DNA from: Chamaesiphon sp. 336R_metabinner_41
Lineage (GTDB): Bacteria; Cyanobacteriota; Cyanobacteriia; Cyanobacteriales; Chamaesiphonaceae
Reading direction: 5' to 3'
Assembly: GCA_025359915.1 (NCBI GenBank)
Contig: JANYDE010000049.1
Location: 1-46,023, forward strand
Length of the DNA stretch: 46,023 bases
Shown here: in pieces, positions 29,119 to 37,663 of the stretch
Position numbering within the stretch: the stretch's first letter is position 1
Layout: each line of letters begins with the position of its first letter
The notes under the pieces: model-generated
Told to the model about the DNA's origin: nothing
Databases searched by the model: none
The model's input: only the letters and a program-made list of their open reading frames with translations
Translations under genes and position numbers: made by a program

Positions 29119-30471
29119 TTACAGTTGATTTCTAGATTTAATTTGGAGATATCGATCGACTAGTTTATCGCTAATTTGAGTCGCTGGAGCATCCAAAACT
29201 AACACACCTTTGCGTTTGAGATTGGCGAAGGCGAGTTCGCGTTGACGGAGCAAATCTATTGCGACAGCTTGAGTATACGCGCCTGGGATATTTGTGGCTA
29301 ATTCATGAGCGCGAAGATCGACTTGAGGATCGCGCAGGGTGACACAGAAAGGGAGATAACGGGGTGTCAGTCTACCCAGTGCAGTAAGCAGCTCATTGGA
29401 GGCGATATCGTCAATAATATCGGTAATGATGACGACTAAAGCACGGCGACTCTGTTGTTTGAGAATATTGGTGACTGCGCTGAGATAGTCGGGTTCAAGC
29501 AATTCGGGTTGAATCCGGCTCACTCGATCGAGTATTCTGGAAAAGTGATTTTGTCCCTGCTGGGGTGGAATCCAGGTAGTCAGATATCGATCGAATACAC
29601 CGACACCGACTCGATCTCCCCGTTGAATGGCGGTAAGCGCGAGGCATAGTGTAGCATTTAAACCAAAATCAAATCGTTTAGAGCCTTGAATATTTGCGGT
29701 CATGAGCCGACCGCGATCGAGTAAGATAATTACGGTCTGTTCCTGTTCTGGTTCTAAGACGCGAATTAATGGACGATTGCGACGAGCCGTGGCTTTCCAA
29801 TCGATCGATCGTGGATCATCTCCGGTATTATATTCTCGGAGTTCGCTAAATTCTGTCCCCATTCCCCGCTTCCGCGATTGCCGCATCGCTCCGCTCGACT
29901 GGAGAGCCAGTCGGATTGAGAGAGCTTTTAAACCAATCAAATCAGGATAGACAGCCACAGTTTGAGTCGTATCAACCCGCCACTGTTGCCAAGCCAATCC
30001 CCACTTGCCTAATTGTCTGACTTGGATGCCTTGCCATTCGTACTCGCCACGGCGATAAGGATGGACTGTATAGGTGCTAGTTTGAGTATTACCCGTTTCT
30101 AATTGTCCGGTAATTAATTCAGGCGTTCCAGGCAGATCTGGCGGCGCACCATCCCGAATCTGGTAGATAATCTGTTGGGATTTCCCACTATCCTGCCCAG
30201 CTTCAATCGTAATTGTAACGGGATTATCCCGCCCGATCGATAGTTTTCCTAGTTCCGATCTATTTACCTGCACTCGATCGGATTTACTCCCTACCGCATC
30301 AATAGTTGCGAGGATAAGCACGATAAAATACCAAGCAAATGTCAGTAAAATTGCAATTGGAATTCCCTGAGGTGCAGGTATGAATATCGCAATCATTGTA
30401 TTAACAAATCCCCCGCTAACTAGCAACCATAAAGTCTTAGCACTAGGAATAAAGCTGAGGATTTGATTCAT
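29119..30471 (-). CDS. DUF58 domain-containing membrane protein
   Basis: A 450-residue protein with two N-terminal hydrophobic segments (about 8-30 and 35-58). A beta-rich region follows, then the DUF58 signature at about 200-245: RGMGTEFSELREYNTGDD with RSIDWKATARRNRPLIR. A VWA-like domain follows (TVIILLDRGRLM, RALVVIITDI). DUF58 proteins often pair with MoxR-type AAA ATPases and act in envelope or cofactor assembly, but no moxR gene is adjacent. It overlaps nothing and is 3 bp from the pentapeptide gene upstream, so the two are probably cotranscribed. Confidence 0.88.
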   Translation of the reverse strand: MNQILSFIPSAKTLWLLVSGGFVNTMIAIFIPAPQGIPIAILLTFAWYFIVLILATIDAVGSKSDRVQVNRSELGKLSIGRDNPVTITIEAGQDSGKSQQIIYQIRDGAPPDLPGTPELITGQLETGNTQTSTYTVHPYRRGEYEWQGIQVRQLGKWGLAWQQWRVDTTQTVAVYPDLIGLKALSIRLALQSSGAMRQSRKRGMGTEFSELREYNTGDDPRSIDWKATARRNRPLIRVLEPEQEQTVIILLDRGRLMTANIQGSKRFDFGLNATLCLALTAIQRGDRVGVGVFDRYLTTWIPPQQGQNHFSRILDRVSRIQPELLEPDYLSAVTNILKQQSRRALVVIITDIIDDIASNELLTALGRLTPRYLPFCVTLRDPQVDLRAHELATNIPGAYTQAVAIDLLRQRELAFANLKRKGVLVLDAPATQISDKLVDRYLQIKSRNQL

Positions 30472-30474
30472 ATA

Positions 30475-31245
30475 TTAGAAAAACTTGAGTAACATCGAAC
30501 TTAAACCAGTTAGTAAGTCTACAAAATTACCATTCCCCACACTATTTACAGGAGTTGGTTGGCTAGCTAGATTGATTTTTGCGAGCAATGCTTGAGCTAC
30601 TTGAGTTCCTTCTCGATCGGATTGAGCGAAAAACAATCGTTCCGCTACCATAGCATCTTTGACTGCACCTCGATCGTCTTGAACTCGAAATTTAGCCATC
30701 GCTCTGGCGAGATACGCACCTGGGAATACAGGTTTGAGACTAATTGCCCGATTGTAATTTTCGATCGCACTGGCAAAGTCATTTTTTTGCCATTCCGAAA
30801 ATCCCCACTTATAAAAATCGTCAGCGGTGCCTGAAGCCATTGGAATACCCACAGCACCTTGTAAATAAGCACTGCGAATATCTAATCCTTGAAGATTAGC
30901 ATTTGTCAAATAAGCCGATCGCAAATCTGTACCAGCTAAATTTGCACCGCGTAAATCTGCACCTGTCAAATTTGCACTATTAAGCGATGCACCAGCCAAA
31001 TTTGCACCGCGTAAATCTGCACCCATCAAGTTGGTTTGACTAAGATTTGCGCCAGCTAAATTTGCTCGTTCTAATTTGGCACCAGCTAGATCGCTCATCA
31101 CCAATCCGGCACCACTGAGATCGCATTCGGAACAGTTTTTTGTCGATAGTAATTGTCGTAATTGAGAGCTATTTTCAGCATTAGCAACACCAGCAAAACT
31201 AGCTATTAATAAGGCTGTCGTGAAAATGGTTGTAAATTTCATCAT
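30475..31245 (-). CDS. Secreted pentapeptide-repeat protein with TPR C-terminus
   Basis: 256 residues. A signal peptide ([23 protein letters not shown]) is followed by pentapeptide repeats of the A(N/D)L(R/A)(G/N) type at about 40-135 ([20 protein letters not shown]...), which form a quadrilateral beta-helix. A TPR-like segment at about 145-220 has the [28 protein letters not shown] pattern. Probably lumenal or periplasmic. It directly precedes the DUF58 gene on the same strand. Function unknown; scaffold or adaptor roles are likely. Confidence 0.87.
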   Translation of the reverse strand: MMKFTTIFTTALLIASFAGVANAENSSQLRQLLSTKNCSECDLSGAGLVMSDLAGAKLERANLAGANLSQTNLMGADLRGANLAGASLNSANLTGADLRGANLAGTDLRSAYLTNANLQGLDIRSAYLQGAVGIPMASGTADDFYKWGFSEWQKNDFASAIENYNRAISLKPVFPGAYLARAMAKFRVQDDRGAVKDAMVAERLFFAQSDREGTQVAQALLAKINLASQPTPVNSVGNGNFVDLLTGLSSMLLKFF

Positions 31246-31382
31246 TAGGGGATAGGGGTTGGGGTTTAGGAAATAGGGGTTAGAGATCGGATTTTAGAGA
31301 TTTAATTTACCTATATTCATCAGTAAATTAATTTACAGGGTGAATTGAAAATTCTTTTATTCCCTAACCCCTTTCCCCTAAT

Positions 31383-32009
31383 TCAAAAGGGTAAATCACT
31401 GAGATCGTCAGTATCATTTAGTTGCTCTGACTGTGTAGTAGATCGAGCTTGTTCCCAAGCTAGTTCGGCTGATTCAATTTGTTTAAATAAGTCAGCCGAA
31501 TGACGGAGTGGTTGTTGTAATAATCGATCGATCTGATATTTCGATCGAATTGCTGCCAACTCAGTCGGGGAAAGTCTAGTTTCCGTCCATTCAAAGTCAG
31601 ATGCCGTATAGACTGGGAGCCTAGAACCAAGTTGTTCGACGGCAATATCTGGCAGCCTTACTAGTAAGTATTCCCGCACGCGGCGGATTTCTGCAAATCT
31701 ATTTTCAATTTCATTGAGTACACCGATAAATTGGCTCAGATGATGTGTCGTAATTGATACTCGCACTTCGATATCATCTAATGGAACACCCAATCGCTCC
31801 GCTTTAAGTAATACTTCTGGCGGAATTTTATCCAGTGATGGGGGGGTAGAAGCAGCCAAAAGTTCGGCTAAAGATCGATTAATTTGTTCTACAGTAGTAG
31901 CTATAGTTTCTCTCAATGGTTGTCGATCTTCAGGCATGGCTGCTAATTCGATCAGACTTTGAGTAGCTAACTGAAGTAGTGAGATTGCCTCATTTAAGTG
32001 ATTATTCAT
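31383..32009 (-). CDS. Unrecognised helical protein with SSB-like C-terminal acidic tip
   Basis: 208 residues, strongly helical and soluble. Early heptads (AISLLQLATQSLIELAAM) and a second helical block around KAERLGVPLDDIEVRVSITTHHLSQFIGVL suggest a coiled-coil protein. The last residues, DTDDLSDLPF, resemble the D/E-rich P-F tip by which SSB recruits repair proteins. I do not recognise a family. The ATG at 32009 lies only 8 bp from the start of the divergent gene at 32018, so the promoter must sit inside the other gene. The TATAAT at 32027-32022 on this strand could serve, giving a very short leader. A start at Met25 is an alternative. Confidence 0.65.
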   Translation of the reverse strand: MNNHLNEAISLLQLATQSLIELAAMPEDRQPLRETIATTVEQINRSLAELLAASTPPSLDKIPPEVLLKAERLGVPLDDIEVRVSITTHHLSQFIGVLNEIENRFAEIRRVREYLLVRLPDIAVEQLGSRLPVYTASDFEWTETRLSPTELAAIRSKYQIDRLLQQPLRHSADLFKQIESAELAWEQARSTTQSEQLNDTDDLSDLPF

Positions 32010-32017
32010 CAGAGCAT

Positions 32018-32431
32018 ATGAATTATAGTCAGATCGATCGTACCAATTGCCTGGAGATTATTCTCCAAAATTTTCCAGCTTTTCGGACTCAATGGGATTT
32101 ATATTTGGAGTCATGGAATTCCCTAATTGAACGCCCCATCGCCTTAGATATCGCTGAATTTGCGGACTTTGCGATCGAGACTATCTGTCTTGGTGCCGAT
32201 CTGGAAATCGATAAACTCGTCTCAACTACTGAGCTAATGCTCTTGCAAGGTGACTCCATTATCCAATACGCTTTTCAACGGATGTTTCTAGAGCAAATTG
32301 CTCATCGCTCTAACCGAGGTGGATTTCCTGTCGATCTATTCACCAGCAAGCTCCAACCATTGACATATTACTATTGGCAAGCAATGGATCGACACCTGAT
32401 GATTCGTCAGTCAGGTATTGCGGTTGAATAG
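32018..32431 (+). CDS. Small helical protein of unknown function
   Basis: 137 residues from the ATG at 32018; an upstream ATG at 31979 is rejected because it would overlap the divergent gene by 31 bp. The protein is acidic and helical with conserved-looking aromatics (WDLYLESWNSLIERP, LTYYYWQAMDRH). No membrane segment or signal is seen. No family is recognised. It forms a very tight divergent pair with the minus-strand gene, which suggests the two are co-regulated. Followed by ggaagat-type repeats. Confidence 0.6.
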   Translation: MNYSQIDRTNCLEIILQNFPAFRTQWDLYLESWNSLIERPIALDIAEFADFAIETICLGADLEIDKLVSTTELMLLQGDSIIQYAFQRMFLEQIAHRSNRGGFPVDLFTSKLQPLTYYYWQAMDRHLMIRQSGIAVE

Positions 32432-32512
32432 GGAGATGGAAGATGGGAGATTGCAGATGGAAGATGGAAGATGGGAGATTGCAGATTAGGTGCTATCAAC
32501 TATCAACTATCC

Positions 32513-32779
32513 TCAACCACCACTAACAGGGGGAATTAAGACAACTTCATCTCGATCGAGCATAACTTGATCGGGTTCAACGAATTCGAGATTAAGCCCA
32601 AATCGCGTCACATCGCGCCATTTTGCTAATTGGGGTCGATCGAGTATCACCCGATCTAACACCGCGCTTACAGGCGTATTTGGCGGGAATTGGTAGGATA
32701 TTTCGGACAGCCCAAAAGCTTCTTGATAAACAGCAAAAAGTTTGATCGTGACAGTAGTTTCGAGAGGATGGGAAGTCAT
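32513..32779 (-). CDS. MoaD/ThiS family sulfur-carrier protein
   Basis: An 88-residue ubiquitin-like protein ending in the diglycine PPVSGG, the site of AMP activation and thiocarboxylate formation. VTIKLFAVYQEAFGLSEISYQF and DRDEVVLIPPVSGG are the usual beta-grasp segments. MoaD-type proteins donate sulfur in molybdopterin synthesis, and ThiS-type ones in thiazole synthesis. No partner gene (moaE, thiF) is adjacent, so the pathway is not fixed. The C-terminal segment favours MoaD. Confidence 0.85.
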   Translation of the reverse strand: MTSHPLETTVTIKLFAVYQEAFGLSEISYQFPPNTPVSAVLDRVILDRPQLAKWRDVTRFGLNLEFVEPDQVMLDRDEVVLIPPVSGG

Positions 32780-32787
32780 TGAATTAG

Positions 32788-32820
32788 TTGTTGGCGGAGC
32801 CTTTCCGTAGGAAAATAGTC
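32788..32820. repeat. Short copy of dispersed ttggcgg...cctttccgtagg repeat
   Basis: TTGTTGGCGG joins AGCCTTTCCGTAGGAAAATAGT. A longer copy at 35126-35182 has the same flanks but contains 24 extra bases between them. It lies just upstream of the MoaD-like gene. Confidence 0.7.
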
Positions 32821-32947
32821 AATTGTCTCCCATCTCCCATCTCCCATCTTCCGTCTTCTAAATTTTTAACTCTAGCAATTACGCGCTCTGACCGCAAACC
32901 CTTATAATAAAGGCGATAATCAAAATTATTTAAGATAGGTAAGTATT

Positions 32948-34021
32948 GTGGTCGCTACTGTTCAATCGCCCGCTACAGCGAGTCGAGTTGTATTTCCGTT
33001 TACCGCCATTGTCGGACAAGAGGAAATGAAATTAGCTCTGTTACTAAATGTGATTGACCCCTTTATTGGTGGGGTGATGATCATGGGCGATCGAGGTACT
33101 GGTAAGTCTACCACGATTCGGGCATTGGCAGATTTACTGCCAGAAATCGATGTCGTTGCTGGTGATGCGTTTAATAGTCATCCGAGCGATCCCGATCTGA
33201 TGAGTGAGGAGCTACGTCAGGAATTTTTGACTACTCATGCGGCTTTCCCTGTCTCGACAAAGAAAGTACCGATGGTAGATTTACCATTGGGTGCGACAGA
33301 AGATCGGGTCTGTGGCACGATCGATATTGAGAAAGCTCTATCGGAAGGTGTCAAAGCATTTGAGCCTGGACTGCTGGCTAAAGCCAATCGCGGCATCTTA
33401 TATGTAGATGAAGTCAACTTGCTCGACGATCACCTCGTTGATGTCTTGCTCGATTCCGCTGCTAGTGGCTGGAATACTGTCGAACGAGAAGGAATCTCCA
33501 TTCGTCATCCTGCAAGATTTGTGCTTGTAGGTTCGGGAAATCCAGAAGAAGGCGAATTGCGCCCACAATTACTAGATCGGTTTGGGATGCACGCCGAAAT
33601 TCGTACCGTCAAAGAGCCAGTCTTGCGTGTCCAAATCGTCGAACAACGATCGGATTTTGACCAAAATCCCAACAAATTTACGACTGAATATCAAGCAGAG
33701 CAAGTTGTCCTCCAACAGAAAATCGTTGAGGCTCAAACCAGATTGGAACATGTTACCCTCGATTACGATCTGCGGGTGAAGATTTCGCAAGTCTGCTCAG
33801 ACTGCGATGTAGACGGTCTCCGTGGCGATATTGTTACCAATAGAGCAGCTAAGGCTTTAGCTGCCTTTGAAGGGCGAACAGAGGTCACTCTAGATGATAT
33901 TCGCCGGATCATCGCACTCTGTCTGCGTCATCGGCTGCGTAAAGATCCGTTAGAATCGATCGATTCTGGCTACAAAGTAAATAAGGTCTTTTCTGAAGTA
34001 TTTGGCGTGGAATTGGGGTAG
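32948..34021 (+). CDS. chlI: Magnesium chelatase ATPase subunit I
   Basis: A 357-residue AAA+ ATPase, subunit I of the Mg-protoporphyrin chelatase that commits porphyrin to chlorophyll. It begins at GTG, with AGG about 9 bases upstream. Walker A is GDRGTGKS (47-54), Walker B is LYVDE (151-155), and [35 protein letters not shown] carries the sensor 1 and arginine-finger region. It forms a ring with ChlD and acts on porphyrin held by ChlH. Downstream is a strong terminator hairpin at 34115. Confidence 0.97.
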   Translation: MVATVQSPATASRVVFPFTAIVGQEEMKLALLLNVIDPFIGGVMIMGDRGTGKSTTIRALADLLPEIDVVAGDAFNSHPSDPDLMSEELRQEFLTTHAAFPVSTKKVPMVDLPLGATEDRVCGTIDIEKALSEGVKAFEPGLLAKANRGILYVDEVNLLDDHLVDVLLDSAASGWNTVEREGISIRHPARFVLVGSGNPEEGELRPQLLDRFGMHAEIRTVKEPVLRVQIVEQRSDFDQNPNKFTTEYQAEQVVLQQKIVEAQTRLEHVTLDYDLRVKISQVCSDCDVDGLRGDIVTNRAAKALAAFEGRTEVTLDDIRRIIALCLRHRLRKDPLESIDSGYKVNKVFSEVFGVELG

Positions 34022-34114
34022 ACCTCAAAATCGGTGGTAGGAGCAATTCATGGAGCGGCGTATCCTAGCGGATCGTCTGACTGGAATAGCATCGCAGCCA
34101 CTATATCGGCTAGG

Positions 34115-34148
34115 AAAAAACCCGATTTTTTGGAAAAGTCGGGTTTTT
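34115..34148 (+). terminator. Rho-independent terminator after chlI
   Basis: AAAAAACCCGA (34115-34125) pairs with TCGGGTTTTT (34139-34148); the right arm ends in a T-run. It lies about 94 bp after the chlI stop. The A-run on the left arm means it may also work for the minus-strand SIMPL gene. Confidence 0.75.
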
Positions 34149-34251
34149 AGCTAGCACTAGTCTTACAGCAATAACTAATTCAACCACTCGATCGCTTTGT
34201 GAAAAAGCGGCTAAATAAAAATTATCTAGATCGAGCAATCTCTTTATCTTC

Positions 34252-34998
34252 TCAATCAATTCCAAATTTAACTGATACTACTGCGGTGATATCTTTCTCG
34301 ATCGAACTGGTATCATAGCTACCACCATTACTTACCGCAGTTGAATTGCGAGGAGTAATTTGAAATACGCCCGTATCAGCACTGCGCACGCCACCGACCC
34401 GATTTCCGGTAGTTTTGGCAATAGATTCGGCTCTGGCTTTGGCATCTTTTGTGGCTTCCGCTACCATCTCGATGCGGAGTTTACTGAGTTCGTTGTAGAG
34501 ATATTCCGGTGGCTCAGAAGTTAAGGGAATGCCTTCATTAATGAGTTCGGTAATTTGCTGTGATAGTTTAGAATAGCGATCAACTTGGTTCGATCGAATC
34601 TCCAGTCGTTGACTGAGTTTATAAGCAAGCGTTTTTCCAGTTTCTCTGCCATTAGTTACTTCGGGAATTGCGGCTGTTTCTAGGGAGTTAAAAGAAATCT
34701 CCGAGTCAGGGACTTTTGCTGCTTTGAGATATAGTTGAACTCGATCTGTCCAGCCTTTGAGTTGTTTATAAGCCACTTGAGCAGTAGGTTGTTGACTCGA
34801 CACCGCTACTCGCCACACGATATAATCCGATTTTATCGGTCTTTTTGCCGAGCCAGTAATTAACAACGCATCATCTACTCGTTTGATATTCCGAATTGCC
34901 CCAGCCCATAAAAATGAGCTGACAATTAGAGCCGCAGATAGCAAAGTTAATCCAGCAAATAATTCAGGGAACCGAGAGCCAACTCTAGTGCTTTCCAT
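34252..34998 (-). CDS. SIMPL (DUF541) domain-containing protein
   Basis: 248 residues from the ATG at 34998; a 21-residue upstream extension (start 35061) lacks membrane-targeting sense. One N-terminal membrane anchor (FAGLTLLSAALIVSSFLWAGAI) precedes the extracytoplasmic DUF541 domain, with ITGSAKRPIKSDYIVWRVAV and KDAKARAESIAKTTGNRVGGV near the end. SIMPL proteins are envelope proteins of uncertain role in stress or signalling. It faces the chlI terminator and is followed by no operon partner. Confidence 0.83.
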   Translation of the reverse strand: MESTRVGSRFPELFAGLTLLSAALIVSSFLWAGAIRNIKRVDDALLITGSAKRPIKSDYIVWRVAVSSQQPTAQVAYKQLKGWTDRVQLYLKAAKVPDSEISFNSLETAAIPEVTNGRETGKTLAYKLSQRLEIRSNQVDRYSKLSQQITELINEGIPLTSEPPEYLYNELSKLRIEMVAEATKDAKARAESIAKTTGNRVGGVRSADTGVFQITPRNSTAVSNGGSYDTSSIEKDITAVVSVKFGID

Positions 34999-35125
34999 TG
35001 TTTGTGCCTCACACACAAAAAAATAAATTTGTTCGGCATCATGACAGTCCATCAGCCTCAAGTATAGCTACCACTTGTCGATCGATCATTCCCGAAAGAT
35101 TCTTTGATTAGTTGATAGTTGATAG

Positions 35126-35182
35126 TTGTTGGCGGTAGCGGAGCGTTTGCCCTAGCAATAGCCTTTCCGTAGGAAAATAGTT
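35126..35182. repeat. Long copy of dispersed ttggcgg...cctttccgtagg repeat
   Basis: It has the flanks TTGTTGGCGG and AGCCTTTCCGTAGGAAAATAG around 24 extra bases containing AGCGTTTGCCC. Related pieces occur at 6588-6606 and 41386-41435. A ttgatag repeat adjoins it on one side and a MITE-end sequence (35188) on the other, so it is a nested repeat site. Confidence 0.7.
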
Positions 35183-35268
35183 GATAGCTAGTACTGAGCG
35201 GCGTAAGTTAAGCCATCATGACCTCTTCTCCCATCTCCCATCTCCCATCTCCCCACCTCAGCAACGCC

Positions 35269-36426
35269 CTAATTCCCAACGGTATCATGCGCTGACAAAC
35301 CTTCGCTGTTGGCTCCAAAATACCAAATCGCGACAGCCACCTCACCCAAGCTCACCGTTTTTTTGGGTTGGAATAAAGTGGTGTAGCCAAATACCCGTCG
35401 GATATTTGATTGTTCGCCATTTTGAAAATCAGCTAAAACCGCTCGCAGTGCTTTGGGATCGACTTTACCCGCATCCTGAAATCCCCACGTCTGTTTTACG
35501 GCATCTAGAGAGGCTGCTGGCAGGGGTTGACGGGTATCAAGAGGGATTTTCCATAAAATCATTTGTTCTCTCGTCAGCGGGGTGTCAGGGCGGAATAGGA
35601 CGCTAGTTGTGTCGCCGCTGAGGGGGCTGGGAATCAATCCGGCTTCGGCTAACCCCTGGATACTGGGGAAGTCGGGATTGGTGCTGGGGACATCTTGAAA
35701 GGCGGGTTTGGTGTCGGTGGTGGCTAGTTTGATCTGTTGGGTTGGTTTGGTACCTGTAATTTTGTTATGCGCTGCGACTAACCAGCGGGCGTATTCACGG
35801 CGGGTGACGATACGATTGGTGGCGGTGTCCGTGCTGGTGAGTACGCCGATTTTGGTTAAGTCTGTTAAGTAATCGGCTGTGGCGGCGGGGAGTGTGCTGC
35901 TAGGTTTGGTGTTAGCGGGAGTGGGATTATTGGGTGTTGGGGTTGGGGTTGGAGTTGCGGATAACAGGCTAATTGTATATGTGGTAATTCCAGGTTGCTG
36001 TTTGTCGGTGGTGGTTTGAGGTGCAATCGAGATACTCGTTTGTGCTTGTTTTACTGCTAGTTTTGGATTACTATCGCTGGGTGCGGTCACAATCTCCCAT
36101 TGCTTGGCTGGTAGTTCTGTTTGGTAGAATTTATAGACAAACTCGATCGGATCTGAGGTTGTCCAAGTGCTCACTGTGCCTAGCTCCTTAGTTTCTACTG
36201 TAGATTGGAGTTTGGCTTGAGGATATAAGGGGAAGTCGGCGGGGAGGGAGTTGGTTGATGTTGCGGGGGTATCTGAAGCTGGTATCCCAACAGCGGCTGT
36301 ATCTTTGAGTTTTGGATCTGGTGCGAATGTATTTTGTAACGATTTTCCACCATTACACCCAGACATGGAGATGAGCATACTAATTGCTAGACAGCGCAGC
36401 AATAACGATCGACTAGAATAAATCAT
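35269..36426 (-). CDS. S-layer homology domain lipoprotein
   Basis: 385 residues from the ATG at 36426, chosen because it places a short lipoprotein signal (LRCLAISMLISMSGC) at the N-terminus; the GTG at 36471 adds 15 residues without such logic. After the lipid cysteine comes a Thr/Pro-rich linker (TPTPTPNNPTPANTKPS, about 190-210). SLH-type motifs follow: NRIVTRREYARWLVAAHNKI and FRPDTPLTREQMILWKI. SLH domains bind secondary cell-wall polymers and, in cyanobacteria, anchor outer-membrane proteins to peptidoglycan. Upstream of the linker is a domain without clear family. Confidence 0.8.
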   Translation of the reverse strand: MIYSSRSLLLRCLAISMLISMSGCNGGKSLQNTFAPDPKLKDTAAVGIPASDTPATSTNSLPADFPLYPQAKLQSTVETKELGTVSTWTTSDPIEFVYKFYQTELPAKQWEIVTAPSDSNPKLAVKQAQTSISIAPQTTTDKQQPGITTYTISLLSATPTPTPTPNNPTPANTKPSSTLPAATADYLTDLTKIGVLTSTDTATNRIVTRREYARWLVAAHNKITGTKPTQQIKLATTDTKPAFQDVPSTNPDFPSIQGLAEAGLIPSPLSGDTTSVLFRPDTPLTREQMILWKIPLDTRQPLPAASLDAVKQTWGFQDAGKVDPKALRAVLADFQNGEQSNIRRVFGYTTLFQPKKTVSLGEVAVAIWYFGANSEGLSAHDTVGN

Positions 36427-36637
36427 ACCGATCCAGAGTTGCGATCGCCAATTAGTCTGGGAAGAAGACACAATTATTTGCTAGTGAGGGATAGTGTAAT
36501 AATTTTACTATATCGATTCCGTTCTAATGTTCGGTTTTCGCCACGGTAAGTTAGATTCATTCACCATCACCGTTACACACTAACCACCTATTCACTATCA
36601 CCGTTACACACTCACCACCCATCCACTATTCACTATC

Positions 36638-37408
36638 ATGAAACTCACTTTTATCGGTTTAAATAGCTGGCTGCTGAATATTGACGGTGTTCAGATTTTA
36701 ATCGATCCGTGGTTGGTTGATTCAGTCGTGTTTTATGGTGCGCCGTGGCTATTCGAGGTAAAGCATGCAGAGCCACCTTGTTATACGCCAGCAACCTTAC
36801 CTTCGATCGATCTAATCCTGATCAGTCAAAGTCTCGACGATCATTGTCATCAGCCTACTCTAGCGCAATTATCGAAGCAAATTCCCGTAATTGCGGCACC
36901 GAGTGCGGTGAAAATTGTCGAGAAATTAGGGTACGATCGAGTCATCTCACTCTCACCCTGGGAAACTTATACCCTAGATGAGATAATCAAAATCACGGCT
37001 ACTCCAGGTGCAAAGATTCAGGGACAGACCGAAAATGGATTTTTGATTAAATCCCTGCCAACTGATAAAACACTCTACTACGAGCCACATTTAGCTACCG
37101 ATCGAAGCACAATCGATCTAATCGATCAGCTAGGCAAAGTTGCGACAATTATTGCGCCGATTGTCGGTCAAATTTTCCCCCTCTTGGGAAAAGTAATTAT
37201 GAATCCTCAAGATGCCTTCAATCTGGCGGACGTACTTCAGCCACAGTGGTATGTACCAACAGCGATGGGCGCACTTGATGCTCAAGGTATTTTACCGCAA
37301 ATGACTCGATCGATTGGATTGATCGATGACTTTGAGCAACTACTCGCACAATCAAAAATATCCACCCAGCTATTAATGGCACAACCAGGTGAAACTGTTT
37401 CGATATAA
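36638..37408 (+). CDS. Metallo-beta-lactamase-fold (UlaG-like) protein with altered metal motif
   Basis: A 256-residue MBL-fold protein: MKLTFIGLNSWLLNIDGVQILIDPW is the usual N-terminal sandwich, with DP retained. The metal motif that would read ISHSHYDH is ISQSLDDH at residues 62-69, so the first two histidines are Gln64 and Leu66 while Asp68 and His69 remain. WYVPTAMGALDA is the C-terminal family segment. Such substitutions recur in cyanobacterial and plastid homologues, so an altered or absent hydrolase activity is likely. It is convergent with the 44-aa RHH gene, 9 bp apart. Confidence 0.82.
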   Translation: MKLTFIGLNSWLLNIDGVQILIDPWLVDSVVFYGAPWLFEVKHAEPPCYTPATLPSIDLILISQSLDDHCHQPTLAQLSKQIPVIAAPSAVKIVEKLGYDRVISLSPWETYTLDEIIKITATPGAKIQGQTENGFLIKSLPTDKTLYYEPHLATDRSTIDLIDQLGKVATIIAPIVGQIFPLLGKVIMNPQDAFNLADVLQPQWYVPTAMGALDAQGILPQMTRSIGLIDDFEQLLAQSKISTQLLMAQPGETVSI

Positions 37409-37417
37409 GGATGGGGA

Positions 37418-37552
37418 TCAAATTTTAGTTTGGAGAGATCTGATGAATTCCCTAATAATATCTGTCTTAGTTCGTTCCGTTTTTTCAGCAAAGGCTTCGA
37501 GGATTCTCAATTCCTGTTCGGGGATTTTGACGTTCAATTGTTTTAAAGACAT
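37418..37552 (-). CDS. Small ribbon-helix-helix (CopG/MetJ-like) DNA-binding protein
   Basis: A 44-residue frame on the minus strand, starting ATG at 37552 and ending TGA at 37420-37418. The translation, MSLKQLNVKIPEQELRILEA then FAEKTERTKTDIIREFIRSL, has the RHH pattern: a short beta strand (KQLNVKIP), helix A, a turn with T-K-T and helix B (DIIREFIRSL). AGGT lies about 10 bases upstream. RHH dimers of this size are usually repressors or antitoxins, but no toxin gene is next to it. A 15-bp palindrome at 37608-37622, 55 bp upstream of the start, is a plausible operator. Confidence 0.75.
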   Translation of the reverse strand: MSLKQLNVKIPEQELRILEAFAEKTERTKTDIIREFIRSLQTKI

Positions 37553-37607
37553 AAGACGTTTACCTGTATGAATGCTATAGTTTACTGATTGGGTCATTGT
37601 GTTTAGA

Positions 37608-37622
37608 TCGGTTTTAAACCGA
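37608..37622. promoter_or_regulatory. Palindrome upstream of the RHH gene
   Basis: TCGGTTT (37608-37614), one central T and AAACCGA (37616-37622) form a perfect odd palindrome about 55 bp upstream of the RHH start codon. RHH repressors bind palindromes and often autoregulate. The assignment is by position and symmetry only. Confidence 0.4.
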
Positions 37623-37663
37623 CCCCTAGTTGGTTATTGTCTCTCCATTGATGTGCGAAAAGG

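Noticed and set aside
29119-34021. MoxR-DUF58 system using the AAA+ protein at 32948
   Set aside because: The AAA+ protein is clearly ChlI, with magnesium chelatase motifs, is on the other strand and is separated by several genes.
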